A stretch of 17,046 nucleotides of DNA. It comes from Merdicola sp048393175 (GTDB lineage: Bacteria; Bacillota; Clostridia; TANB77; CAG-508). The notes under the pieces were generated by a model. That model was given only the letters and a program-made list of their open reading frames with translations, searched no databases and was not told where the DNA came from. The DNA lies in contig DBFJJM010000103.1 in the NCBI GenBank assembly GCA_048393175.1, positions 1 through 17,046 of the forward strand. The letters run 5' to 3'. Shown here piece by piece: positions 7,769-14,572 of this stretch; position 1 is the first letter of the stretch, and each line of letters opens with the position of its first letter. The translations under genes were made by a program, and so were the position numbers.

Positions 7769-8206
7769 ATGAAACTACTAATACAAAGGGTAAAACAAGC
7801 AGCAGTAGAAGTAAATCATGTTGAAATTGCACATATACAAAAAGGTCTCTTGGTTTTTCTAGGAATTGCAAAAGGTGATACAGAAGAAAAGTTAGATTAT
7901 TTAGTGAAAAAATTAGTTCATTTAAGAATTTTTGAAGATAAACAAGGAAAGATGAATGAATCTGTAATACAGCAAAAGGGAGAACTACTAATTATTTCTC
8001 AATTTACACTATATGCGGATTGTTCTCATGGGAATAGACCAAGTTTTATTCAAGCACAAGAACCTATAAAGGCAAAGGAATTGTACGAAAGTTTTATTAA
8101 AAAGTGTAAAAAACAAGGAATTTCTACAAAACAAGGAGAGTTTGGTGCACAAATGCAAATACAATTAATTAATGATGGACCTGTTACTATACAAATAGAA
8201 TGTTAA
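7769..8206 (+). CDS. dtd: D-aminoacyl-tRNA deacylase
   Basis: Removes D-amino acids (and mischarged glycine) from tRNA in the cytoplasm, protecting translation fidelity. It has 145 residues, normal for the family. The N-terminal MKLLIQRVKQAAVEV and the conserved SQFTLYADCSHGNRPSF motif (carrying the active-site SQFTL element) are visible. The C-terminal FGAQMQIQLINDGPVT matches the second conserved motif containing the Gly-cisPro-type substrate screening region's partner NDGPVT. RBS AAGGAG precedes ATG 7769. The usual operon partner relA is not present; instead a zinc-ribbon gene precedes it, and a terminator follows immediately. Confidence 0.95.
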   Translation: MKLLIQRVKQAAVEVNHVEIAHIQKGLLVFLGIAKGDTEEKLDYLVKKLVHLRIFEDKQGKMNESVIQQKGELLIISQFTLYADCSHGNRPSFIQAQEPIKAKELYESFIKKCKKQGISTKQGEFGAQMQIQLINDGPVTIQIEC

Positions 8207-8231
8207 CCTTTCTGAATAAGAAAGGTTTTTT
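8205..8231. terminator. Bidirectional terminator between dtd and the convergent hypothetical gene
   Basis: A perfect 9-bp stem (AACCTTTCT at 8205-8213, AGAAAGGTT at 8219-8227) with loop GAATA is followed by further T residues on the plus strand. It overlaps the ends of both convergent genes and likely serves both. Confidence 0.8.
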
Positions 8232-8508
8232 AATAAGGAAAGCGTTCATAAAGATAACGGATTAAATCATCTGCATTATGGTCTGTTACGTTAATTAAGA
8301 AACCTTCATCAATACTAATCCACATATTCATTTGATAGGTTTCGTTATTATCAATAAAACCACCAATCATATCAGCCATTTCGATTGGATTTTCATACTT
8401 TTTACTCCATTTCAAATCATTTGAAAGAGCAACTGGTTGATTATAAAATTGTTGCAAAAAACGTGTGATTTCACCTTTTTGGGTACTAAATAATTGTATT
8501 GTATACAT
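8230..8508 (-). CDS. Hypothetical protein, 92 residues
   Basis: Not recognised. The frame encodes a small soluble acidic protein beginning MYTIQLFSTQKGEITRFLQQ with no signal peptide or membrane segment. It contains GGFIDNNETYQMNMWISIDE and ends with a helix-like DDLIRYLYERFPY. The start is supported by AAGGAG seven or so bases upstream on the minus strand (about 8518-8523). It is convergent with dtd, sharing the terminator, and divergent from the lipoprotein gene. Clean start, RBS and a terminator argue for a real gene; no function can be inferred. Confidence 0.72.
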   Translation of the reverse strand: MYTIQLFSTQKGEITRFLQQFYNQPVALSNDLKWSKKYENPIEMADMIGGFIDNNETYQMNMWISIDEGFLINVTDHNADDLIRYLYERFPY

Positions 8509-8527
8509 TGTAAAAACTCCTTTATCA

Positions 8528-8591
8528 ATAGTATTTCTTTTCTTTTATTCTCTATACAAGAGAATAAAAGGTAAATTTATGGAAATACTAT
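8528..8591. repeat. Nested inverted repeats in a divergent intergenic region
   Basis: An outer 10-bp perfect inverted repeat (ATAGTATTTC at 8528-8537, GAAATACTAT at 8582-8591) encloses an inner 11-bp perfect inverted repeat (CTTTTATTCTC at 8542-8552, GAGAATAAAAG at 8560-8570, 7-nt loop). It lies between the divergent start sites of the 92-residue gene and the lipoprotein gene, so it is a candidate shared operator or a structured 5' leader. No transposase or target duplication is visible. Confidence 0.7.
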
Positions 8592-8621
8592 CAAAAAATA
8601 GACAGGAAGGATGTTTTTTCG

Positions 8622-9500
8622 ATGAATCAAAAAAAGAAAAAATTTGTTCCCATTTTTTCTATGATAATTTGTATAATAATACTAAGCTTTTTTTTAGCAG
8701 GATGCAGTAATCAAGATGAGGGAGCTAAATTAAAAGATAAAACACATGAACAAATTCATTATGTCGACTCTAAAGTGGCTCAAATGCTAAATAGTTTTAA
8801 TAACATTACTCTTACAGGATATAAAATATCAGTACAAAATATGGAAGGAGATAGCCAAGAAACTGCCAAACAGGGAGATTCACAAACAAAAGGAGAAAGT
8901 AGTGGACAAACTACAGATGGAGAAGAAGGACAAGCAGAAAATATCGTAAAATACAAATCCATTCCAGATACTATTTTATCTCAAGACCGTAATCCAAAAT
9001 GGGAAAATCTAAAAAAAGATATTGAAATATTAGAACAATCTTGGTCTAGTATGGTACTAGACTTAGCTAAAGTAGGGATTATCAATGAAGATATTATCGG
9101 TTTTAGTAATCAGTTAAATGTGGTTATTACTAATATAAATGCAGAAAATAAAATAGATAGTTTAACAAATCTTGCTAAACTTTATGGCTATTTACCGAAG
9201 TATTTAGATTTTGTTTTAGAACAAAAAGAGGAGGTCCGTTTATTAGAAACAAAAGCTGCTATTTTTAATGCTTATGCTAAAATTGAAACAGATAATTGGG
9301 ACCAAATGACGTCTGATTTAGCTCAAGCAGAGGCAAGCTATATGAAAATGTTAGAAGAAAAAGGACAAAATTCAAATCAATATAACACAGACAAAGGATA
9401 TATTTTATTAAAAGAATTTCAAAATGCAGTAAATATGAAGAATAAAGAGGTACTTTATATGAAATATAAAAATGTGATACAAGAATTAAATCTCTTGTAA
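8622..9500 (+). CDS. Predicted lipoprotein of unknown function
   Basis: A 292-residue exported lipoprotein. The N-terminus has four lysines, a hydrophobic segment (residues 8-26) and the lipobox LAGC, with the lipidated Cys at residue 28. A Gln/Glu/Ser/Gly-rich low-complexity linker (about residues 75-105) follows, and the remainder is predominantly helical and charged, with repeated aromatic/leucine positions. No enzymatic motif was recognised. RBS AGGAAGG precedes ATG 8622. It is divergent from the 92-residue gene, sharing the inverted-repeat region, and is followed within 7 bp by the rnpB promoter. It should face the outer side of the cytoplasmic membrane. Confidence 0.85.
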   Translation: MNQKKKKFVPIFSMIICIIILSFFLAGCSNQDEGAKLKDKTHEQIHYVDSKVAQMLNSFNNITLTGYKISVQNMEGDSQETAKQGDSQTKGESSGQTTDGEEGQAENIVKYKSIPDTILSQDRNPKWENLKKDIEILEQSWSSMVLDLAKVGIINEDIIGFSNQLNVVITNINAENKIDSLTNLAKLYGYLPKYLDFVLEQKEEVRLLETKAAIFNAYAKIETDNWDQMTSDLAQAEASYMKMLEEKGQNSNQYNTDKGYILLKEFQNAVNMKNKEVLYMKYKNVIQELNLL

Positions 9501-9506
9501 TTTAAA

Positions 9507-9535
9507 TTGACAGAATTGAAAAAAAAGAGTAAAAT
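9507..9535 (+). promoter_or_regulatory. Consensus promoter of rnpB
   Basis: Perfect TTGACA at 9507-9512 and TAAAAT at 9530-9535 with 17-bp spacing place the start at about 9541-9543, exactly at the 5' strand of RNase P helix P1. Confidence 0.88.
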
Positions 9536-9540
9536 AAAAG

Positions 9541-9882
9541 ATGAGTAAATTGAATAGTCGCGTATAGCAAGGTCGAAAGACAGCGTACGAGGAAAGTCCG
9601 GGCTCCATAGAGCAAAGATGCTGGATAACGTCCAGTAAGGGAAACCTTAAGGAAAGTGCAACAGAAAATAACCGCCTTTATAGGTAAGGATGAAAAGGTA
9701 AGGTAAGAGCTTACCGCTACTATGGTGACATAGTAGGCAAATGTAAACCCCATCTGGAGCAACACCGAACAAGAGGGTTAAGATGGCTCGTCGTCCTCTA
9801 ACTAGGTGGCTTAAGATATATGGTAACATATATAATAGATAAATGACTATTCTAGACAGAACCCGGCTTACAGATTTACTTT
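9541..9882 (+). ncRNA. rnpB: RNase P RNA (class A)
   Basis: The catalytic RNA of RNase P, which matures the 5' ends of tRNAs. Conserved regions appear in order: GAGGAAAGTCC (9589-9599), GGAAAGTGCAACAGAAA followed by ACCGCC (9651-9676), the CCCCATCTGGAGCAACACCG block, and ACAGAACCCGGCTTACAG (9856-9873). Helix P1 closes the molecule: AGTAAAT at 9544-9550 pairs with ATTTACT at 9874-9880. A GGTAAC tetraloop hairpin (about 9814-9831) and the overall order fit class A rather than the Bacillus class B. The ends are estimated from P1 and the promoter, within a few bases. Confidence 0.95.
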
Positions 9883-9886
9883 ACAT

Positions 9887-9920
9887 GAGAAAAGATAGGA
9901 AAACCTATCTTTTCTCTTTT
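9887..9920 (+). terminator. Rho-independent terminator of rnpB
   Basis: A perfect 13-bp stem (9887-9899 with 9904-9916) with an AAAA loop is followed by TTTT. It starts only about 5 bases after helix P1. Confidence 0.92.
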
Positions 9921-9932
9921 GTTAAAAATGCC

Positions 9933-9961
9933 TTGCAATCCAAAAAAAATAGTGCTAAAAT
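9933..9961 (+). promoter_or_regulatory. Promoter of the riboswitch-ATPase transcript
   Basis: TTGCAA at 9933-9938 and TAAAAT at 9956-9961 are 17 bp apart, with an extended -10 TG at 9953-9954. The start near 9967-9969 falls just before helix P1 of the aptamer. Confidence 0.78.
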
Positions 9962-9971
9962 GACTTTAGCG

Positions 9972-10061
9972 TTTAAAAGGGAGTAGCTTAAAAACTACTA
10001 ATCAACAATCTCGAGTTATCTGGTTAGTAACCTTAAAGCTAAGGTGAGCAAGACTTTTAAA
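9972..10061 (+). promoter_or_regulatory. yybP-ykoY (Mn2+-sensing) riboswitch aptamer
   Basis: The segment has the family hallmarks: AAAAGGGAGTAGC at the 5' side, CTACTAATCAACAATCTCG after the first hairpin, and GGTGAGCAAGACTTTT at the 3' side. P1 is TTTAAAAG (9972-9979) with CTTTTAAA (10054-10061), and the next helix is AGTAG (9982-9986) with CTACT (9995-9999). This class is known to bind Mn2+ and to control Mn2+ exporters and P-type cation ATPases, which fits the gene downstream. Its 3' P1 strand is shared with the following terminator stem. Confidence 0.87.
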
Positions 10062-10110
10062 GAAGACATTATATGCAAAAATATAATTTTTCTTTAAAAG
10101 TCTTATTTTT
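10050..10110 (+). terminator. Riboswitch expression-platform terminator
   Basis: A 15-bp perfect stem (AAGACTTTTAAAGAA at 10050-10064 with its complement at 10090-10104) has a 25-nt loop that can itself pair (ATTATAT with ATATAAT), followed by ATTTTT. The 5' arm contains the whole 3' strand of aptamer P1 (10054-10061), so aptamer folding and termination exclude each other. Metal binding is therefore predicted to turn the downstream ATPase on. Confidence 0.87.
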
Positions 10111-10140
10111 GTATATACTATAGAAAAAGGAGTGTTGAAA

Positions 10141-12867
10141 TTGGAAAATTGGTTTAGTAAGCAAGCTAAACAAATAGCAGAGGAAGTAAAGACAAATTTA
10201 GAAAATGGACTATCTTCAGAAGAGGTAAAAAAAAGGCAAGAACAGTATGGATATAATGAATTAACAGCGAAAAAGAAAAGGCCTGTTTGGATAAAATTTT
10301 TAGAACAATTTAAAGATTTTATGATTATTGTTTTAATTCTTTCTGCCATTGTTTCAGGATTTGTAAATGTAGCACAAGGAGAAGGGTTAACAGATACTAT
10401 CATTATTTTAATTGTGGTAATAGTAAATGCGATTATCGGCGTAGCACAAGAAAACAAAGCAGAAAAATCTTTAGAAGCATTGCAGAAAATGAGTAGTCAT
10501 GTAGCAAAAGTAATCAGAGATGGAAAGTTAATTGCTATTCCTTCTAAGGAACTAGTAGTAGGAGATATTGTAATATTAGAAACAGGAGATTTTGTTCCTG
10601 CTGATTTACGTTTAATCGAAGCAATCAATTTAAAATCTCAAGAATCTGCTTTAACAGGAGAGTCTGTTCCAGTAGAAAAAAATACGCTTGTGATTAAGGA
10701 TAACGAAATCGGAATTGGGGACCGCTTTAATATGGTGTTTTCTTCTAGTTTAATTACTTATGGTAGAGGAAAAGGAATTGTTGTAGAAACGGGAATGAAT
10801 ACAGAAGTGGGAAAAATTGCGGGTATTATTAATGAAACGGTAGAAACGCAAACTCCACTTCAGGCAAAATTAAATAAACTAGGAAAAACATTAGGAATTG
10901 TTGCTTTAGTAATTTGTGCCATTATTTTTGGAGTGGGACTTTTATATGGAAAAGAACCAATTCATATGTTTATGACAGCAGTAAGTTTAGCAGTAGCAGC
11001 CATACCAGAAGGACTACCTGCTGTATCTACCATTGTGCTTGCGATTGGAGTACAACGAATGGTAAAGCGAAATGCGATTGTAAAACGTCTTCCAGCAGTA
11101 GAGACATTAGGAAGTGCCACAGTTATTTGTTCAGATAAGACAGGGACATTAACACAAAATAAGATGACAGTAAAACAAATTTTTTATAATGGTAATTTGA
11201 TAAATTTAGAAGATATTAAGTATCAGGTACCGGGAACTGATTTAACAAGACTTGTATACACTAGTATGCTATGTAATGATACTAAGATTGTAGAAGGTAA
11301 TCAGTTAGCAGGAGACCCAACAGAAACAGCTTTAGTCGATATGGGATTTAAACTAAACTTTGACCCTACTATATATGGAGAAATGCAAAGAGTAGAAGAA
11401 ATTCCTTTTGATTCAGACCGTAAATTAATGACAACAGTAAATAAGTTAGGGGATAAGTATGTTGTTTATACAAAAGGAGGAGTAGATGAAATACTTCGAA
11501 TCTGTCATTCTTATCAATCAAATGGTGTGGTAAAAACAGATTTAGAAAACTATCAATCTGTTATTTATGAAAAGAATGAAGAAATGGCTAAAAATGCTCT
11601 TAGGGTACTAGCAATGGCATACAAAGAATTAGACCATGTACCAAGTAAAGAAGAAATGAAAAACATAGAAAGTGATTTAATTTATATAGGAATGGTGGGG
11701 ATGATTGACCCACCAAGAGAAGAAGCAAAAAAAGCAGTACAAGAATGTAAAGAAGCGGGAATCAAACCTGTCATGATTACAGGAGACCACAAAATAACGG
11801 CAGTTGCTATTGCAAGAACATTAGGGATTTTGAAAGAAGAACAAGAAGCCATTACAGGAAAAGAATTAGAACAAATGTCAGATGAAGATTTAACGAAAAA
11901 TATTCGCAACTATTCTGTTTATGCAAGAGTATCTCCAGAACATAAAGTAAGAATTGTAAAAGCATGGCAAGCAAATGGAGAAGTAGTAGCTATGACAGGA
12001 GATGGTGTAAATGATGCACCAGCTTTAAAAAGAGCAGATATTGGGTGTGCTATGGGAATCGTTGGAACAGATGTAGCAAAAGAAGCAGCAGATGTTATTT
12101 TAACAGATGATAATTTTGCCACAGTAGTATCTGCGGTAGAAGAAGGTAGAAGGATTTACGATAATATTTTAAAAGCAATCCAATTCTTACTTTCTAGTAA
12201 TGTTGGAGAAATTATTGTTCTATTTATTACGATTATGCTAACACCTCTCCTAGCAAAATGGTTTGGAGTGACGGACATTTCTATTATTGAACCATTACTT
12301 CCAATTCATATTTTGTGGATTAATTTAGTAACAGATTCTCTTCCAGCATTAGCATTAGCGTTTGACCCAGCAAATCATGATGTTATGAAAAGAAAGCCAA
12401 TTAAACCGGGAAAAGGTGTCTTTACCAAAGGAATGGTGTGGAGAGTAGTTTATCAAGGGCTAATGATAGGACTTCTTACGATTGCTGCATTTTGTATCGG
12501 AATGGGAACAACCCATGAAGCAATAGAGGGGTTATCATTAGATGAGACAAAAGTAGAAATAGGACAAACAATGGCCTTTACTGTACTTGCATTATCTGAA
12601 TTAGTTCATGTCTTTAATATTAGGAATAATAAAGAATCTATTTTTAAAACAGGAATCTTAAGTAACAAAAAACTACTTATGGCAATTACTGCTTCTGCCT
12701 TTTTAATGTTAGTTATTTTATTTGTGCCTGCATTAAGAACAATCTTCAGTATACCGCTTTTACCAGTAGGAAATATTATAGAAATAGTTCTACTAGTAGT
12801 TGCTCCATTATTAATTGTAGAATTATTTAAACTATTTAAGATTAATACAACAAAAGAAGAAGAATAA
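10141..12867 (+). CDS. P2A-type cation-transporting ATPase (Ca2+ and/or Mn2+ export)
   Basis: A membrane pump of 908 residues that would use ATP to expel divalent cations. In order: N-terminal cation-ATPase domain, actuator loop LTGESVPVEK, M4 motif PEGLPAV, phosphorylation site DKTGTLT (Asp332), nucleotide-binding KGGVDEI, hinge motifs MITGDHKITA and TGDGVNDAPALKRADIG, and M5/M6 with SNVGEI and NLVTDSLPALALAFD. The M4 Glu, M5 Asn/Glu and M6 Asn/Thr/Asp of SERCA-like Ca2+ sites are all present. The frame is open from GTG 10132, but that codon lies inside the AAGGAG ribosome binding site (10127-10132). TTG 10141, 8 nt after it, is the likely start. Control by a Mn2+ riboswitch suggests Mn2+ export; Ca2+ transport is equally allowed by sequence. 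Confidence 0.94.
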   Translation: MENWFSKQAKQIAEEVKTNLENGLSSEEVKKRQEQYGYNELTAKKKRPVWIKFLEQFKDFMIIVLILSAIVSGFVNVAQGEGLTDTIIILIVVIVNAIIGVAQENKAEKSLEALQKMSSHVAKVIRDGKLIAIPSKELVVGDIVILETGDFVPADLRLIEAINLKSQESALTGESVPVEKNTLVIKDNEIGIGDRFNMVFSSSLITYGRGKGIVVETGMNTEVGKIAGIINETVETQTPLQAKLNKLGKTLGIVALVICAIIFGVGLLYGKEPIHMFMTAVSLAVAAIPEGLPAVSTIVLAIGVQRMVKRNAIVKRLPAVETLGSATVICSDKTGTLTQNKMTVKQIFYNGNLINLEDIKYQVPGTDLTRLVYTSMLCNDTKIVEGNQLAGDPTETALVDMGFKLNFDPTIYGEMQRVEEIPFDSDRKLMTTVNKLGDKYVVYTKGGVDEILRICHSYQSNGVVKTDLENYQSVIYEKNEEMAKNALRVLAMAYKELDHVPSKEEMKNIESDLIYIGMVGMIDPPREEAKKAVQECKEAGIKPVMITGDHKITAVAIARTLGILKEEQEAITGKELEQMSDEDLTKNIRNYSVYARVSPEHKVRIVKAWQANGEVVAMTGDGVNDAPALKRADIGCAMGIVGTDVAKEAADVILTDDNFATVVSAVEEGRRIYDNILKAIQFLLSSNVGEIIVLFITIMLTPLLAKWFGVTDISIIEPLLPIHILWINLVTDSLPALALAFDPANHDVMKRKPIKPGKGVFTKGMVWRVVYQGLMIGLLTIAAFCIGMGTTHEAIEGLSLDETKVEIGQTMAFTVLALSELVHVFNIRNNKESIFKTGILSNKKLLMAITASAFLMLVILFVPALRTIFSIPLLPVGNIIEIVLLVVAPLLIVELFKLFKINTTKEEE

Positions 12868-12872
12868 AAGAT

Positions 12873-12911
12873 AAATAGGCTCTATAACTAAAAAAGTTAG
12901 AGAGCTTATTT
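12873..12911 (+). terminator. Terminator-like hairpin after the ATPase gene
   Basis: A long imperfect stem (12873-12888 with 12896-12911, two mismatches) with a TAAAAAA loop lies 5 bp after the stop codon. There is no extended T-tract beyond the terminal TTT, so efficiency is uncertain. Confidence 0.55.
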
Positions 12912-13080
12912 CGTATGAAAAATAAGCAAAAGAAAAAATATTTTTCCAGGTAAAACCTGCAAACCTTTACAAAATCTACATTCTTATTTTTAGAGATTTG
13001 CTGGAAAAAACAGAGTAAAAGCCTTGACATATCTAGAAATTAGAGTTATTGTAGATTTACAAAAGCTTGCTATATCAATG
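12912..13080 (+). promoter_or_regulatory. CRISPR leader with promoter
   Basis: This AT-rich, non-coding stretch runs directly into the first repeat. A promoter reading into the array is visible: TTGACA at 13024-13029 and TATTGT at 13047-13052, 17 bp apart. Upstream are a split inverted repeat (TTTTTCCAG at 12941-12949, CTGGAAAAA at 13001-13009), a small hairpin CAGGT/ACCTG (12947-12959), and two direct copies of TTTACAAAA (12966-12974 and 13056-13064). The promoter direction and the AT-richness put the leader on this side. Confidence 0.65.
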
Positions 13081-13506
13081 GTTTAACTTTAACATAAGAT
13101 GTATTTAAATTATTGATGCCATAAATGCAGAATATGACGCAAAAAGTTTAACTTTAACATAAGATGTATTTAAATAAAAATAGCACATAGCTTTTATGCT
13201 AAACAGGTAAAGTTTAACTTTAACATAAGATGTATTTAAATATTTCTCTATACGTAATATCAATTTCGTTTTTTAGTTTAACTTTAACATAAGATGTATT
13301 TAAATCTTATTATTGCTGTACTTTGCATACCTTTTACCCTTCGTTTAACTTTAACATAAGATGTATTTAAATAAAGACACTTGATAAGAGAGCATTAGAA
13401 GACAAAAAGTTTAACTTTAACATAAGATGTATTTAAATTCAAGAAAAGTACTATGATAAAATGCAAGGTTATGCTAGTTTAACTTTAACATAAGATGTAT
13501 TTAAAT
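13081..13506 (+). CRISPR. CRISPR array, 7 repeats and 6 spacers, no cas genes in window
   Basis: Seven identical 30-nt repeats start GTTTAACTTTAACAT and end AAGATGTATTTAAAT. Their positions are 13081-13110, 13146-13175, 13212-13241, 13276-13305, 13343-13372, 13409-13438 and 13477-13506. The six spacers are 35, 36, 34, 37, 36 and 38 nt and all different. A repeat beginning GTTT and ending in a TAAAT-type 3' end resembles C. difficile-type I-B repeats, which would give an ATTTAAAT 5' handle on crRNAs; the subtype is an inference. No cas gene lies within 12 kb upstream or 3.5 kb downstream, so it depends on cas genes elsewhere or is an orphan. The absence of any repeat decay suggests a young or maintained array. 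Confidence 0.97.
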
Positions 13507-13603
13507 ATGTGCATCGGAATTAGGCGGTCGAGTATTGTTTTGGATTGTTCAAAAAAATGTCTAAAAAAGTCATTTTACCCTATTAAAAATCGGATATTTA
13601 GTA

Positions 13604-13609
13604 TATAAT
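13604..13609 (+). promoter_or_regulatory. Probable -10 box of the polysaccharide deacetylase gene
   Basis: A perfect TATAAT lies 28 bp before the start codon. No convincing -35 box is found at 16-18 bp; TATTAA at 13581-13586 is the nearest. The promoter may be weak, activator-dependent, or use another sigma factor. Confidence 0.45.
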
Positions 13610-13636
13610 AAGACAAAATAATAAAGGTGATACAAA

Positions 13637-14497
13637 ATGATGTTAGATTTAATAGAGGTAAAAGTAAATAAAAAGAAATTTGGAATTCTATTTGCATGTG
13701 TAGTTGTATTAATTGCCATTTCTATTATCGCTGGAATTTGCTTAGCGGGACATCAGCATGAAAAACAAAATAGAGCAGAAGCATTGTGTTTAGCAAAAAA
13801 GAATTTTATCCATCAAGTGAATTTTCCTATGCCACAAATTGATATTGAAAAGTTAAAAAATGGTATTCAAACAATTTATAAATCAGAACAAAGAAGGGTT
13901 TTTCTAACGTTTGATGATGGACCGTCTAAAACTGTTACTCCTCTTATTTTAGATTTGTTAAAACAAGAAAATATAAAAGCAAACTTTTTTGTGTTAGGAA
14001 GTAGGGTGGAATTTTATCCGGATATTGTAAAACGTGCATATGAAGAGAGACATTTTATTGGAAATCATGGTTATTCCCATAAATATAGTCAAATTTATGA
14101 GACACCTCAAAAGGTATTAGAGGAATATTATGCAACAGAAAATTTAATCAAAAAAGCAATTGATGATGACAAATATGAATCACATTTAATGCGTCTTCCA
14201 GGAGGTACATCTGGAGGTAAATATGCAGAGGTGAAAAGACAAGCAATAGAGCTGTTAGACCAAAATCAGATTTGTCACGTAGATTGGAATGCACTTACTT
14301 CTGATTCAGCAGGTAGTCATACGAAAGAAGCTATGCTAGAAAGTGTGAAAAATACCATTGGTACAAAAAGTAGTGTCGTAATTCTAATGCATGATGCAGG
14401 AGATAAAATCTTAACGTATGAAATTCTATCAGATTTGATTTCCTATTTAAGAGAACAAGGATATACCTTTGAAACCTTTTACGACCTAATGAAATAA
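13637..14497 (+). CDS. Membrane-anchored polysaccharide deacetylase (NodB/CE4 family)
   Basis: A carbohydrate esterase family 4 protein of 286 residues, likely acting on peptidoglycan or another N-acetylated cell-wall glycan outside the membrane. One hydrophobic segment (about residues 15-36) serves as an uncleaved anchor or signal. The NodB domain follows (about residues 85-280) with TFDDGPS (catalytic Asp and metal Asp), HGYSH (two metal-binding His), RLPGG, DWN and LMHD motifs, all the usual active-site elements. RBS AAAGGTG lies 7 nt before ATG 13637; ATG 13640 is an equally possible start. It is a single gene between the CRISPR array and the rimP promoter. Substrate cannot be determined from sequence alone. 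Confidence 0.93.
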   Translation: MMLDLIEVKVNKKKFGILFACVVVLIAISIIAGICLAGHQHEKQNRAEALCLAKKNFIHQVNFPMPQIDIEKLKNGIQTIYKSEQRRVFLTFDDGPSKTVTPLILDLLKQENIKANFFVLGSRVEFYPDIVKRAYEERHFIGNHGYSHKYSQIYETPQKVLEEYYATENLIKKAIDDDKYESHLMRLPGGTSGGKYAEVKRQAIELLDQNQICHVDWNALTSDSAGSHTKEAMLESVKNTIGTKSSVVILMHDAGDKILTYEILSDLISYLREQGYTFETFYDLMK

Positions 14498-14519
14498 CAG
14501 GAAAAATTTACAAAAACCC

Positions 14520-14548
14520 TTGCATTTTACAAATAAATAGAGTATAAT
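14520..14548 (+). promoter_or_regulatory. Promoter of the rimP-nusA-infB operon
   Basis: TTGCAT at 14520-14525 and a perfect TATAAT at 14543-14548 have 17-bp spacing. Transcription would begin near 14555, giving a 5' leader of about 70 nt that contains the hairpin at 14573-14597. Confidence 0.82.
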
Positions 14549-14572
14549 AAAAATCGCAAAAAGAAAGACTAG

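Noticed and set aside
7548..7871. Minus-strand open frame of 107 codons over zinc-ribbon/dtd
   Set aside because: Leucine/phenylalanine-rich shadow of purine-rich coding sequence on the opposite strand.
13507..13608. Small open frame of 33 codons starting right after the last CRISPR repeat
   Set aside because: The repeat upstream offers no ribosome binding site, and the frame runs over the deacetylase promoter.
12868..13636. Search for cas genes or other defence genes near the array
   Set aside because: The region contains no coding frames of the right size, and all neighbouring genes are housekeeping or cell-wall genes.
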